DNA of 64,000 nt from Ariolimax columbianus (GCA_036924085.1 JAVGWX010000004.1:14845454-14909453); one strand, 5' to 3'. Counted from the stretch's first letter, positions 21,040-31,899 are shown. Made by a program: numbers and translations. The notes: generated by a model from the letters alone, not told the origin.

Positions 21040-21710
21040 TACCATTCTTAGTCTGGCATGGGTGGTTCTACCAGGAACTTATGTTCCTGCTGGCATAGTT
21101 CACTTCATTTGCCAGCTCTCAGACCATTCCCGAATTTTATCTAAATCTGATCTCAATACATCCATCTCTGTTTTAGATGAAATACTTTGGCATATTTTTT
21201 TGCAAGGTTTTTTCAAAGTCTATTTTTACTGCTCTATTCACTTTATAAGCTATGTTTTGCTTGTCCAAATGTTTGTAATATTATTCCATCGATTTACCTG
21301 CCTCTATATATTTTTTACAAGCTTTTTTTTAGCTGTTCTACATTTAACTACAGATCTAGTTAGCCACTTTTTATGCTTGGAGTTTACCTTCCTATATATG
21401 GAACATATTCCTCTTTTAGATTCTCTAGAATTGTTTTGAAACTCTCCCACTCTCCTTCAACATTTGTTTCGCTAACAATATCTTTCCAGATTATGAACCT
21501 CGCTGCTTCTTTTATCTTCTTAATATCTGTCTTAGAGTAGTCATATGTCCGTGTACTTATGTTATCTTCCTTCCTTGCTACAAGATCGCAATGGCTGATC
21601 TGATGGTTACTTGAGCCAAACAGTTCCCCAATGGTAACATTTTCAATCATATCTTCCTCTGTAGTAAATACTAGGTTGAGTGTGGTTTTGCCTCTGGTAG
21701 TTTCTTCCAC
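21040..21710 (-). pseudogene. CR1-like LINE endonuclease-RT linker fragment
   Basis: The minus strand reads T-R-G-K-T-T-L-N-L-V-F-T-T-E-E, then I-G-E-L-F-G-S-S-N-H-Q-I, which matches the end of a CR1-type endonuclease (the G-S-S-N-H motif replaces the usual S-D-H). A linker with W-E-S-F-K and, after a frameshift, K-H-K-K-W-L-T-R-S-V-V-K-C-R follows. The fragment lies between the 45-bp and 32-bp arrays. Confidence 0.8.
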
Positions 21711-21769
21711 ATGTTAAAAAAAAGAATTGTCTGTTATACACTTAACAAACAGTTTTGACTCATGTGGCA

Positions 21770-22640
21770 GCTAGTCTAGTCTAAGATTATGGCTGATTGT
21801 GTGGTAGCTGGTCTACAATTAGGGTTGATTGTGTGGTTGCTTGTCTAGTATTGGGGCTGATTGTGTGGTTGCTGATCTAGGATTAGGGTTGATTGTGTGG
21901 TTGCTGGTCTAGGATTAGAATTGATTGTGTGGTTGCTGGTCTAGGATTAGAGTTGATTGTGTGGTTGCTGGTCTAGGATTAGAATTGATTGTGTGGTTGC
22001 TGGTCTAGGATTAGGGCTGATTTTGTGGTTGCTGGTCTAGGATTAGGGCTGATTTTGTGGTTGCTGGTCTAGGATTAGGGCTGATTGTGTGATTGCTGGT
22101 CTAGGATTAGGGCTGATTTTGTAGTTGCTGGTCTAGGATTAGGGCTGATTGTGTGGTTGCTGGTCTAGGATTAGGGCTGATTTTGTGGTTGCTGGTCTAG
22201 GATTTGGGCTGATTTTGTGGTTGCTGGTCTAGGATTAGGGGTGATTGCTGGTCTAGGATTAGGGCTGATTTTGTGGTTGCTGGTCTAGGATTAGGGCTGA
22301 ATGTGTGGTTGCTGGTCTAGGATTATGGCTGATTGTGTGGTTGCTGGTCTAGGATTAGGGCTGATTGTGTGGTTGCTGGTCTAGGATTAGAGTTGATTGT
22401 GTGGTTGCTGGTCTATGATTATGGTTGATGATGCAGTAGCTGATTTAGGATTAGGGCTGATTGTGTGGCAATTGGTCTAGGATGACTGGTTGTGTGGCAG
22501 TTGATCTAGGATTAAGGCTCATGTGTGGTAGCTGATCTAGGATTACCCCTGATAGGGCTGATCATGACAGCTGGCCTAGGATTAGGGCTGATTGTGTGGC
22601 AGTTGCTCTAAGATTAGCCTTTATATGGCTGATCCTGAAA
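21770..22640. repeat. 32-bp minisatellite, about 26 units
   Basis: The unit is ttgtgtggttgctggtctag followed by gattagggctga. The interior (21900-22420) is regular. Units at both ends (21770-21850 and 22430-22640) are increasingly diverged (tgtggcagttgatctagg), the usual picture when turnover acts mainly in the middle of an array. Confidence 0.95.
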
Positions 22641-23036
22641 GCACCTTCACTAAACTAGTAAACTCTAAATGTTATTTTTCATATAATACGTTCATGTATT
22701 AATTTCTACCATTCTGTGTCTGTCTGTGCATGTGAGCAAGTCTGTTATATCTGTCTATCTCTCAAACTCATTCTTGAATTATGTTCCCTTCCATCATTCA
22801 CTAGAATCACTTACAATTCATTAAATTGTGCAGACAAACATTACAATGTGAAATAATTTAGCACTCCATCATTACTGACTCAATAAATCCATCAAAGTTA
22901 TACAGCAGTTTTTGATATTATAACATAGCAGTTATTTTGGTGGATGGCATGAATGAATGATATTAGAACTGCGCAACAATATATTTGATATATGAAGATT
23001 TCCTTTATGAACAAGGTGTGGATTATAGTCACATAC
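22641..23036. other. Unassigned AT-rich DNA
   Basis: No gene or recognised repeat was seen. Confidence 0.4.
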
Positions 23037-23240
23037 AATAGAGAATAAAACCTTTCACATGACAAACCACATAAACTAGAGAATAAAACTTTTCATATGG
23101 CAAACCACATACACTAGAGAATAAAACCTTTTGCAGGACAAACCACATACAGCATAGAATAAATCTTTTGCATGACAAACCACATTCAACAGAGAATAAA
23201 CCTTTTGTAATGTATACCACATACAATTGGGGCACTAGAA
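23037..23240. repeat. 38-bp tandem repeat, 5 units
   Basis: Units begin agagaataaa and contain gacaaaccacata. The 120-residue minus-strand open frame across 23029-23391 is largely this repeat and is not supported as a gene. Confidence 0.9.
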
Positions 23241-23409
23241 TAAATTCTTTCTCGTAACATGTCACAATGACACAGAATATGTTTCTGCTGCAGTTGGTTA
23301 TGACTATAACATGAAAAGGAATAAGAACACAAAAAATGAAAAACCTAGGAAATACACACAGGATGACCCATAAAGAGGAACAAATCAACAAAATGTAGAA
23401 AAAAACTGG

Positions 23410-23575
23410 TTGTAATATAGGTTTAATCTTGATCTAACGCAGTATCTGAACCATATTTTTTTCATGTTTCTGTTCTGATGCAGTATCTGAGCTATACTTG
23501 TTCCCATTTTTGTTCTAGCAGGATCTGAACCATATTTGTTCATATTTTTGTTCTAACACAGAATCTAAACAATAT
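23410..23575. repeat. About 40-bp tandem repeat, 4 diverged units
   Basis: The motif cagtatctgaaccatatttg, followed by a T-rich stretch and ttgttct, recurs at about 39-41 base spacing with increasing divergence. Confidence 0.75.
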
Positions 23576-23576
23576 T

Positions 23577-24165
23577 TAGAGATCAAGATGCTGAGCAGTG
23601 CATTAGCTGCAGCGGTCAGCAATCTATAGCTGACTGCTAGCGTCAGGGCCAGCAAACCAGAGCTGCCAAGACCCTTCTACACCTCCACGCAGTGATCCTG
23701 GCTAACAAGCTTCAACAGAGCAGACTGCCTGTGGAGAAGGGACCGAAGAGGGAAGGCTAACTTAGTACAAATAAATACTTGCTGAGGGGACGGCGTGGCC
23801 TAGTGGTTAAGTGGCACGGCTCACGACCCGAAGGTGCTGGGTTCGATCCCCATCACAGCACCAGCCGTTACCCCGGGGAAGCAAACCCTTACAAAATGCA
23901 GGAGGAAGCAGACCCTTACATAAAATGCGTGCTGAAGTCGGATGCACTGGGCCGACAGGCGCAAAATAAAAACCACAGTGCAACGCACACCGCCTTGGGG
24001 AATAGAGAAATAAGGCGAACGCAAAAAAAAAAAAAAAAAAAAATACTTGCTGAAGCTGTAAACTATGACACAACACATTCCATTCTCCGGACAACATCCT
24101 GCTACTTGCAAAGTCCTTTTCATGGCTTGGTAGAGGCAGATTGAGAACAAAGTAGAAGAACAACA
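23577..24165 (+). mobile_element. SINE B copy interrupted by SINE A
   Basis: The head (gatcaagatgctgagcagtg) starts near 23580. The body continues to aataaatacttgctga at 23785, resumes at 24041 after the SINE A, and ends with gattgagaacaaagtagaag near 24165. The two halves form one SINE B when the insertion and one duplicated 13-mer are set aside. Confidence 0.93.
23786..24040 (+). mobile_element. SINE A copy, intact, 13-bp target duplication
   Basis: aaatacttgctga occurs at 23773-23785 and 24041-24053. The element starts ggggacggcgtggcctagtg, has the B box gggttcgatcc at 23840-23850, the shared core at 23925-23990 (ATG at 23925), the sequence gccttggggaatagag, and an 18-base A tail. The head looks like a tRNA gene with RNA polymerase III boxes, but the body shows it is a SINE. 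It is the best-preserved SINE A here and the younger of the nested pair. Confidence 0.97.
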
Positions 24166-24257
24166 TTATTTCATGTTAGTATACTCTTTAAAGAACTGGA
24201 GATAATTTGCTGGTTCACATAGATCAAATGAACATGCTCACAGACTAATTTAGAATC

Positions 24258-25375
24258 CCTGGACAGAGTGCAGAACAATGCCCTGCGCCTTATTAGTGGC
24301 GCAATAAGGTCAACACATACTGCAGCATGTGAAATAATCTATGTGAATGTAGAACCCTTTGAGATAAGAAGAGGTGTGGCCACTATGGAAGTTTATGAGA
24401 GGAGTAAAAGAATAAGCAAAGACCACCCCAATAGAATGGATACATGTCTATACTGATGGGTCAGCTTTTAAGGCCATCATTAAAGCAGGATATGCAGTCA
24501 ATATAGAGTATATAGGCAGAACAGCTGATGAGTTGTTTCATGCCTGTGAGGTATGAGGTAGAAATAACAGCACTAGAAGTAGCTCTGTACCATTTGAGGA
24601 CTGTATTTGATGCTTTGCCATTAAAAAGTCAAAAGCATCGTAATCTTTACAGATTCATTATCTACCCTTTAAGCTCTGGAAGATGGTGGTCATTGTAAGC
24701 CTGAACACCCAAATATCCCTAGATGCCAACCAACTTCTCACATGCCATGAAGCCAGAATAGTTATGAAATGGATCCCTGGTCACTCAAATACACCTGGCA
24801 ATGATAAGGCAGACAGACTGGCTAAGAAGGGATCAAGTCAAGAACAACAATACACACCAACAACCCTACAGACAGTCAAACAACTAATGAAGACTGCAAA
24901 CAAAGAGGCTTGGCTAAATAGATGGGTAATCGGGAATACTGGGAAAGAAATCTACACAAACGTATTGTCATCCCAAAGGTTAGGCCGCAATAACTTATTT
25001 GTGATCGGCAGGAAATTTCTGCGAACCGTCACAGGTTCGTGAGCATGTGGTTGGAAAACACTGCTTTAGGTGATATACCTACCACAACTTTTGCATTCAG
25101 TTTCTATAAAACTCTAGAGGATTCATATGTAAAAATATTTATCCGTACATAGACTGGCCTGATCAGTGGTCAAAGTATCTGAGTTAGAAACAACAAAACA
25201 TAACATGAATTAAGATAGCATATTATCATAGAGGAAGCCAAACTAATTGCAGGCTCAGGGGGAACTTTAGAAAATGACAAAAAAGACGGTGGTATGCAAG
25301 AGTTGCAGTGCTATATTGAAAGGGAGAATGACGTCTGACAGCGTACGAAGAAGAAGAATAAGAAGAAAGGGAGAA
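24258..25375 (+). pseudogene. LINE-gamma RT thumb and RNase H fragment
   Basis: The plus strand reads L-D-R-V-Q-N-N-A-L-R-L-I-S-G-A (the L-Q-N-Q-A-L-R motif after the RT), then H-V-Y-T-D-G-S near 24440 after a frameshift, D-A-N-Q-L-L, and V-M-K-W-I-P-G-H-S-N-T-P-G-N-D-K-A-D-R-L-A-K near 24760-24830 (RNase H). It ends with a 3' tail gacagcgtacgaagaagaag near 25336-25355, the same 3' end as LINE-alpha. The reverse transcriptase core is missing. Confidence 0.85.
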
Positions 25376-26389
25376 ACATTATGAATGATAATATCAGTAT
25401 AATGACATCCTCGTGTTTTTTTTTCAACATCAGCAATTGTTATTAACTTTGCAGGCAACAAGTTATCAATAATATATAACATGCTTTTCAAGCACAGAAT
25501 GATATTCATTTTATCATAAAAAACATACAAATGTTGACTTGTTCAGATAACAATAACTGCAATTCAAATAATAAATATTACACTTAATAATGCAATTTAT
25601 ATCTATATAGAGAGCATGCTTTCAAATATCAACAAGATTTTTTTTGATTTTTTAAATGAGATAGAGAACATGTTACTTTCATAAAAATTGTAAATGCTGT
25701 AATTGTAAATTTCGAGAGATATACTTTCAAGGTTTAATCTAAAAATTGTATTATAATAAACAGGAGAGGTTTTGTGAAGTACCTTGACCACAGCTGGTGT
25801 AAAACTGAAATGAATTTTAAGTTACTACAATTAAATACAGGATGTTTTGTTATGAAATGTAAGGACGCAACAATTATATTGATATTGGCTAGCAAACAGA
25901 TCATCAAACACTGCCTCACTATAATATAAAAGTGTAATAATATGGCACAGATTATTGATAGACAAAGGTTCTGGCTTTAAAGCAGAATAAAGCAGTTTGT
26001 TTACTTAACTACAAATAAGCTTAACACAAATACAAACACTAACACATAGCAGTGTTAAATTAAATATTTCCCTTTAAAGCCTGGTACTGTAAATAATCTT
26101 TCTAAACATCATAAATATATTTTCGTTAAAGCAATATGTTAAAAAGAAAAATATGGCCTAGAACCCATATAAATAGAAAAGAAAAAACATTTTTAGAAAC
26201 AGGAAACTCCACAGGGCAAAATATAATGGCATACAAAATTGCACTTTAGCAGTCTACTGAAACAAAACAACTTCGGGATTGTTCTGCTGGTTATCCTGCT
26301 TAAAACAGGACAGGCACTAGTGAGCATGTGCTGGGAATTGTGCAAATGTATTATATAACAGACATGCAACCTTTATAATACAGTATATA
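25376..26389. other. Unassigned AT-rich DNA
   Basis: Very AT-rich with short minus-strand open frames (25267-25919) that show no motif. I see no gene. Confidence 0.4.
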
Positions 26390-26594
26390 CAAGGCGTGTT
26401 CAAATGAAACCAGACCTAGCTGCAACAAGTGAACATACCTACGATGTGCGTGGTGACGTCACAGTCAAAGGATAATGAAATTTTCAAACTTGACGGTTGG
26501 TATGTGCTGTTTACACCAAAAGTAACGTCATCATGTGAATCTTACATATGTTCACTTGTTGTAGTTTGGTCTGGTTTCATTTGAACACGCTTTG
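26390..26594. mobile_element. 205-bp MITE with about 70-bp inverted repeats
   Basis: The ends are caaggcgtgttcaaatgaaa at left and the complement of caaagcgtgttcaaatgaaa at right. By my count the two arms (26390-26459 and 26525-26594) agree at about 58 of 70 positions. No coding capacity. A TA lies just left of the element; the right flank does not give an exact TA copy. Most likely a Tc1/mariner-type non-autonomous element. The left arm carries the palindrome tgacgtca at 26454-26461. Confidence 0.85.
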
Positions 26595-26791
26595 AATTAC
26601 ATAAATTTGCAACTTTTTTTATATTTCATACTGTGAATTATATAACAAATAGATGAATTTACTAAATAACAAGATGTAATAGGAAACATATATCTGTGGC
26701 AAGAAGCATGCCTATCAATGCAGCTGGTGTTTAGGAAAAGAAATTGTAGATGGATAGAAGATATCTGAAAATATAACCAGATCTGGGACAG

Positions 26792-26862
26792 AAGATGCAA
26801 CAGTAAATGAGCTGCCAGCAGCCAGCAATTTATAGCTGGCTGCTTGCACCAGGGTCAGCGTC
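26792..26862 (+). mobile_element. SINE B-related 5' fragment (second subfamily)
   Basis: agatgcaacagtaaatgagc followed by tgccagcagccagcaattta resembles the SINE B head, but it is closer to the minus-strand copy at 57170-57465 (both have agctg-cagcagccag and a short hairpin ending cagggtca). Confidence 0.6.
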
Positions 26863-26889
26863 TTTTCTCCTTCATCGATCAACTGATGA

Positions 26890-27430
26890 TATGCTTCTAG
26901 TCCAGTGAGGTTCATGAAAGAGACTGCGTTTCAAAGCTACGCCGGTCTCCCACAGCTTTTCAGGCATGGTCGCTCCCCCAGGCCAGACTGCCTCTCTTCG
27001 GTCTGCATAGGTAGGGCATTCTTGCAGAATATGTTCTGGTGTTTGCTTGGGTGCTCCACAATCGCACATGGCATTGTCTCTGAGACCCATTCTGTAGAGG
27101 TGGGCCTTGAGTCTACAATGTCCTGTTCTGAGTTTGAAGATCTTTGTCTGCCCATCTCTGCAAAGTTTATCTATGCTGTCATTTTCTGGCTTGTATTCTT
27201 TGTGCTGTTCTCTCCCTTTTGTCCTCATGGATTGTTTGATGAGTGTCTGCTTCTTTATAGTTCTGTGGATGGGGAATCTGCTTCCCGCCACTTCCGGCTT
27301 TTGCAAGACCATCTGCTTTCTCATTTCCAGTGATCCCACAGTGGGCTGGAATCCATTGTAGGACTAAATCTGTTCTTTGAGACAGCAATCCTATGTTGTA
27401 TTTTATTTCATGAACCAGAGTCATCGAATT
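26890..27430 (-). pseudogene. LINE-delta RNase H and C-terminal fragment
   Basis: Minus-strand RNase H: V-L-Q-W-I-P-A-H-C-G-I-T-G-N-E-K-A-D-G-L (near 27330-27365). After a frameshift come D-G-Q-T-K-I-F-K-L-R-T-G-H-C-R-L and a Cys/His end, C-D-C-G-A-P-K-Q-T-P-E-H-I-L-Q-E-C-P. The active-site Y-T-D-G-S block is missing, so it is truncated at the 5' side. Same family as 15055-15775. Confidence 0.88.
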
Positions 27431-28196
27431 TTAGCTGAGCAAGAACTTCTACCTCCAAGTTGAGGCTCTGGAAACAGGCTGCTCTCATGTAGTTTGACTA
27501 AGAGAATAGAGATCAAAGCGTGAAGACAAATCAGGTCCCAAAAATGCTGTACTGAGACTGGATGAGTTGAGCTGAGAGATGCAGATAATACAGCCTCACT
27601 ATAAAGTATGACACAATGTCCTTTTCAGGTAGTACACCAGAAGGAAAGAAAAAAAATAACCAGATCTGCACTAAATTAGAATCCACAGAGGCAGAGATGA
27701 ATCAGGAGGCAAAAGAACAGTATAAGAGGAAGCCGGGCAACTGGAATCACATGTGTGAAGATCAAGACTCAAAATAAAGACTAGAGAGCATCCATTGCAG
27801 GTCTAAGTTCCAAGGGAAATCAGATAGTATTGGGGGACAAAGTCAAGTTATTAAAACAATATAGTCTTCATAATATGTTAACTATACAATCAATAATAAT
27901 TTTCAGTACTTGTACACTCTGATAGGGAACACAAGAAACAATGAAGGTTTGATTAGTCAAAAATGTGAACATATATGTTAATATAATATATTAACTATAC
28001 AATCAATAATGATTGTCAGTACTTGTACACTCTGATAGGGAACACAAGAAACAATCAATGTTTGATCAGTCAAAAATGTGAACAGGTATGAGATGAAACC
28101 AAACTATTTCTCTATCAAAAAACAAAAGAGAACAGAAGTCATGACCCAAGTAAACCCGCAATTTTTGTACTGATTTATACAACTGGGACATGTTTA
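27431..28196. other. Unassigned DNA with one tandem duplication
   Basis: No gene was seen. A 113-base direct duplication occupies 27876-28095 (listed separately). Confidence 0.4.
27876..28095. repeat. 113-bp direct duplication, 2 copies
   Basis: actatacaatcaataat and cagtacttgtacactctgat occur twice, 113 bases apart, with few differences. Confidence 0.9.
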
Positions 28197-29019
28197 TCTT
28201 CTTCTTCATACACTTTCAGACATCAATTTAAATCAACAAATATATGTACAGACAGCTGTGGTTAGCCTGAGGTTATTTGTAACTTCTTAGGGCTGGTCCA
28301 GGTATGCGCTTTCTTTGTTCCTCATATGCTGGACATCTTTGTAGCAGATGGCTGAGCAGTCATTTTAGCAGTGTTGCAGACACATTCATCAGTTTTTTCC
28401 TATCCTTAGTTTGTTGAATTGATGGTGTCTCAATCTGTTGTATTCTGTTTGATTCTAAAGATTACTACTACCTGCTCACCTCTGTTGAGATGGTAATGTG
28501 TGTCATTTGTTTCTTCATAAGTTATACCTATATCAGGTTGAAGTAGCATTCTGTCTTCCCTTGACAATCTGTCAGCCTCTTCATTGCCACGAATATAGTG
28601 ATGAGATAAATTCCACTGTATTACAACTCTCTTGAACAGGTTACATAGTTTATAGAGCATCGCTCTTAGTTTTTTTATATCTTTATTCTTTTCACTCCCG
28701 GTGCCACAATCACTGACAGCGCATATGTGAAGAGTACCATTTGCCCCTAGAACTACTGATGCAGTTTTCAAGGCCTCTGCTCTGAAGTTACTTGATAATT
28801 TGCCAGCTGCCACTGATAGCTTTCTTTGTGTACTGTTTTCTTTAGACTCAGAAAGATTCCTGCACCCCCATTCATTCTCTGTTACATTTAATGCTGATCC
28901 ATCTGTATACATGGGTCCAGCTGTTGCTCGGGTAGTGTTTTACAGTTATGGCTCTTATTTCTGTCAGCTGTGTTTTTTACATTTTATGAATGTTTTCTAT
29001 CAGCTCTGGAAAGCTCTGT

Positions 29020-29185
29020 TTTCTTCAGATGGGACGATCTGTTTTCTCAAGGTGGGAAGCTCTGTTTTCTTCAGTTGGGAAGCTCTGTTTTCTCCAGGTG
29101 GGAAGCTGTTTTCTCCAGGTGGGAAGCTCTGTTTTCTCCACGTGGGAAGCTCTGTTTTCTCCAGGTGGGAAGTTCTTTTTCTCCA
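29020..29185. repeat. 23-bp minisatellite, about 7 units, inside LINE-alpha
   Basis: The unit is gggaagctctgttttctcca followed by ggt. The seed is visible in the adjoining LINE DNA at 29003-29020 (agctctggaaagctctgttt), the equivalent of the ccacctctggaaatat stretch of the other LINE-alpha copies. Confidence 0.92.
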
Positions 29186-29411
29186 GGCGCGAAGAATATA
29201 TGTAGTGTTCATAGGTTTTATTTATGATACGCCATTTATAGGATCTGTTCTAAACTTTACTTTTATTGATGCTACAAAGTTGCTCCGCTTGAGTCTTCCT
29301 CTTCCAAGCCAAATTATTCTAAATTTCTTACTTTGTTTGTTGGGCTCTGCTGTCCTTTCTGTTCTCCATTTGTTGCAGGTTTACATTTGTTCTAGTTTTC
29401 AGTTAGGTGTG

Positions 29412-29659
29412 GGGGGACAGCGTGAGCTAGTGATTAAGTGACACAGCTCACAACCAAAAGGTGCTGGGTTCGATCCTCATCACTGCACTGGCCGTTATCC
29501 CGGGGAAGAAAACCCTTAGAAAATGCAAGAGGAAGCAGGCCCTTTCATAAAATGCATGCTGAAGTTGGATGCACTGTGCCGACAGGCACAAAATAAAAAC
29601 TACAGTGCAATGCACACTGCCTTGGGGATTAGAGAAATAAGGTGAACACAAAAAAAAAT
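29412..29659 (+). mobile_element. SINE A copy inside LINE-alpha
   Basis: tRNA-like head (gagctagtgattaagtgaca; B box gggttcgatcc), body, core and a short A tail. The flanks ttaggtgtgg (29403-29412) and tttggtgtgg after the tail agree at 9 of 10 positions. Confidence 0.93.
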
Positions 29660-29745
29660 TTGGTGTGGTCCTCATGCCCCCTATATGATTCTCATTGCTT
29701 GGTTTTGGATATGCTTATAATTAGGAATAAAACAAAAGGATTCAA

Positions 29746-30114
29746 GAGAAATCTTGATAATCTCATGAAAAGAAATCAATAATAATAAAGATGTGTTGAT
29801 GGATTCCCTGCATTTTAAAATCTTACACACGTCAAAAATAATTCGTTTTTGTTGTTGTGTATACTAGTAAGTGATGGGAAAACCAGGTCCACAATATATA
29901 TATATATATATATATATAAACAATATAAAACTTGAACAGACCATAGAGTTCCAGTACACGCAAAATATTTTTACAACATATGAAAGGTTTGATGTAGAGA
30001 GAGACTGTGAGAACTTATCAACTGTTACCACTACTTAAACACTGATCATCAGCTTGATTACAAAACAACAATTTATAAACAGCATATTTATACCACCTCT
30101 TTGCTTACCAATGT
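29746..30114. other. Unassigned AT-rich DNA with (TA)n
   Basis: A (TA)n microsatellite lies at 29893-29918. No gene was seen. Confidence 0.5.
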
Positions 30115-30126
30115 CAAATTTGGTCT

Positions 30127-30480
30127 GGGATCAAGATGCTGAGCAGTGCATGAGCTGCAGTGATCAGCGACCCATAGCTGACTGCTAGCGTCAGAGCCAG
30201 CGAAACAAAGCTGCCAAGACCCTTCTACACCTCCACGCCGTGATCCTGGATAATAGGCTACAGCAGGGCAGACTGACTAAGGAGAAGGGATCAAAGAGGG
30301 AATGCTAACCCGGTACTAAAAAAATGCTTGCTGAAGTCGGATGTTTTGGACCGAAAGGTGCAAATATCGCAGTCAAGCTGTAAACTACGACACAACGCAT
30401 TCCGTTCTCTGGACTACATTCTGCTACTTAAGCCCTTTTAGGGCTTGATAGCGGGAGATTGAGAACGAACGAAGCCAAGC
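30127..30480 (+). mobile_element. SINE B copy with 12-bp target duplication
   Basis: caaatttggtct flanks it at 30115-30126 and 30481-30492. The copy is complete: head gggatcaagatgctgagcag, middle ggcagactgactaaggagaa, core with ATG at 30324 (frame M-L-A-E-V-G-C-F-G-P-K-G-A-N), and 3' end gagattgagaacgaacgaag followed by gccaagc. Confidence 0.96.
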
Positions 30481-30659
30481 CAAATTTGGTCTTTAACCGA
30501 GGTATAGAAGAGAAAAATTATGTGTGAAATTAAATGTCTGAGAAAGATCAACAATGTCACCAGGAGATATTGAATGAGAAATGTTGACATTAGAATTATT
30601 GTCGGATTGTGTGTACAGAAGATCTGGCTACAGGGCATGATAAAAGTCATGGCAGATGG

Positions 30660-30995
30660 ATCAATAACATAAGAGAAAAACTGCAACAACCTATATAATA
30701 CACTTGACCAAAGAAAGGCAACTTAAGTTATCTATAACACTTAACGGCGCAAAGCAGACAAAAAAGTAAGTTAATACCGTTTGTGCTGAATACAAAGCAA
30801 GACGGAAAAAAAAGATAGTTCGGTCACCTCATAAGAATGCAATTTGATCAACTACTACTGCACATGTATAATAAAAATCATACAACAGCACTAGCTTAAA
30901 ACAGATGTAACACACTTGGCCCAAGAAAGGCAACTTCAGCTTTCCACAATGCTTAACAGCACAAGTCGATAGAAAAGTAAGTAAGTATGAGAGAT
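30660..30995. repeat. Two dispersed units related to the 37-bp satellite
   Basis: acttggcccaagaaaggcaa followed by cttcagctttccacaatgct (30910-30949) closely matches the late units of the 7250-8590 array. A more diverged twin lies at 30702-30745. In both, the match is followed by taacagcaca or taacggcgca and then aaaagtaagt, which resembles the sequence just past the array end at 8590-8625. Confidence 0.8.
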
Positions 30996-31899
30996 TGTGT
31001 ATTACAGCCCACAACTACAAGAAACATTGCTGGAAAAAGAGACAGGACACCAAAGTAAAAAGATATCGTAAAGTTTAACATCACAACATGGACAAAACAA
31101 TGTAACAGAATTTACGAGTGACACTAGGGACACATTTGTTGTGCTGATCCAAGATTGCTTAGACCAGTCAACATGGCACAAGTAGAAGAGATGTAAGTAA
31201 TCTTCTAAGACCAATAACAAAATTGTCTGTCATTGTTTTAATAATATTGCATTCCTATCTATCAGGTTGCATTATGGGAACAACTAATTGTAACAATAAG
31301 CCAAATGTCTAAAACACTTCACGGCAATGAGCGTTTTGCATCGTCACATTTACATGTTGAACAATGTACTTGATAACTGTATCTGATAATTGACAGAATA
31401 ACAAAATCATAATTACAGATACAAGTTTTACACTTGATACCAGCTAAACCTGAACAATGGATTTGATTTACTTTCTTTTCTCCAACACTTAAAATACAAA
31501 TATAATTAATTTTTAATGATAGATCATGAAATAGTCCATTAACAATAACAATTAACTTAATGGCTTTGGCATGTAACATAATTAAGAATTCTCATACTTT
31601 ATTCCTTATATTGCACTTTTTGAACCAACAGAACCCGAATACAAATGTCTAACACATAATTATATGAACATGGAATGGTAATACATGAACACAATTCATA
31701 TAAAGAGAAATGCTGACTAAGTGCTATACCATTAGAGTTGATACGTTTCTATGCCACCTATCATTCATACAAAGGTTCTATGAACGCAATATGCCTTTGT
31801 TTTTAAACATGTATATACATAACTACTTTTGATTTTACAAAAATGAGGTCTAAAATTTGTCCTTGACAAATATAAAAAGTCCACTTCCTGATTACTTAA
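30996..31899. other. Unassigned AT-rich DNA
   Basis: Short open frames only; no motif was recognised. Confidence 0.4.

Larger units (their letters stand above)
28197..29745 (-). mobile_element. LINE-alpha copy, decayed, minus strand
   Basis: The 3' end at left is ttcttcttcat. RNase H (28430-28912) is decayed: Y-T-D-G-S-A, S-S-N-F-R-A-E-A, V-V-I-Q-W-N-L-S-H-H-Y-I-R-G-N-E-E-A-D, where the usual P-S-H-C is altered. To the right it continues into the linker (L-A-W-K-R-K near 29310). After a SINE A it ends near 29740 with Q-N-Q-A-M-R-I-I. A 23-bp minisatellite (29020-29185) has grown inside it. Confidence 0.85.

Noticed and set aside
23029..23391. 120-residue minus-strand frame as a small membrane protein
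   Set aside because: Mostly encoded by the 38-bp tandem repeat; hydrophobicity comes from AT-rich composition.
23786..23860. Functional tRNA gene
   Set aside because: A/B boxes are present, but the sequence continues into a SINE body with poly-A tail and target duplications.
23807..24166. Minus-strand open frames across a SINE A as a gene
   Set aside because: They are the complement of the SINE and its poly-A tail.
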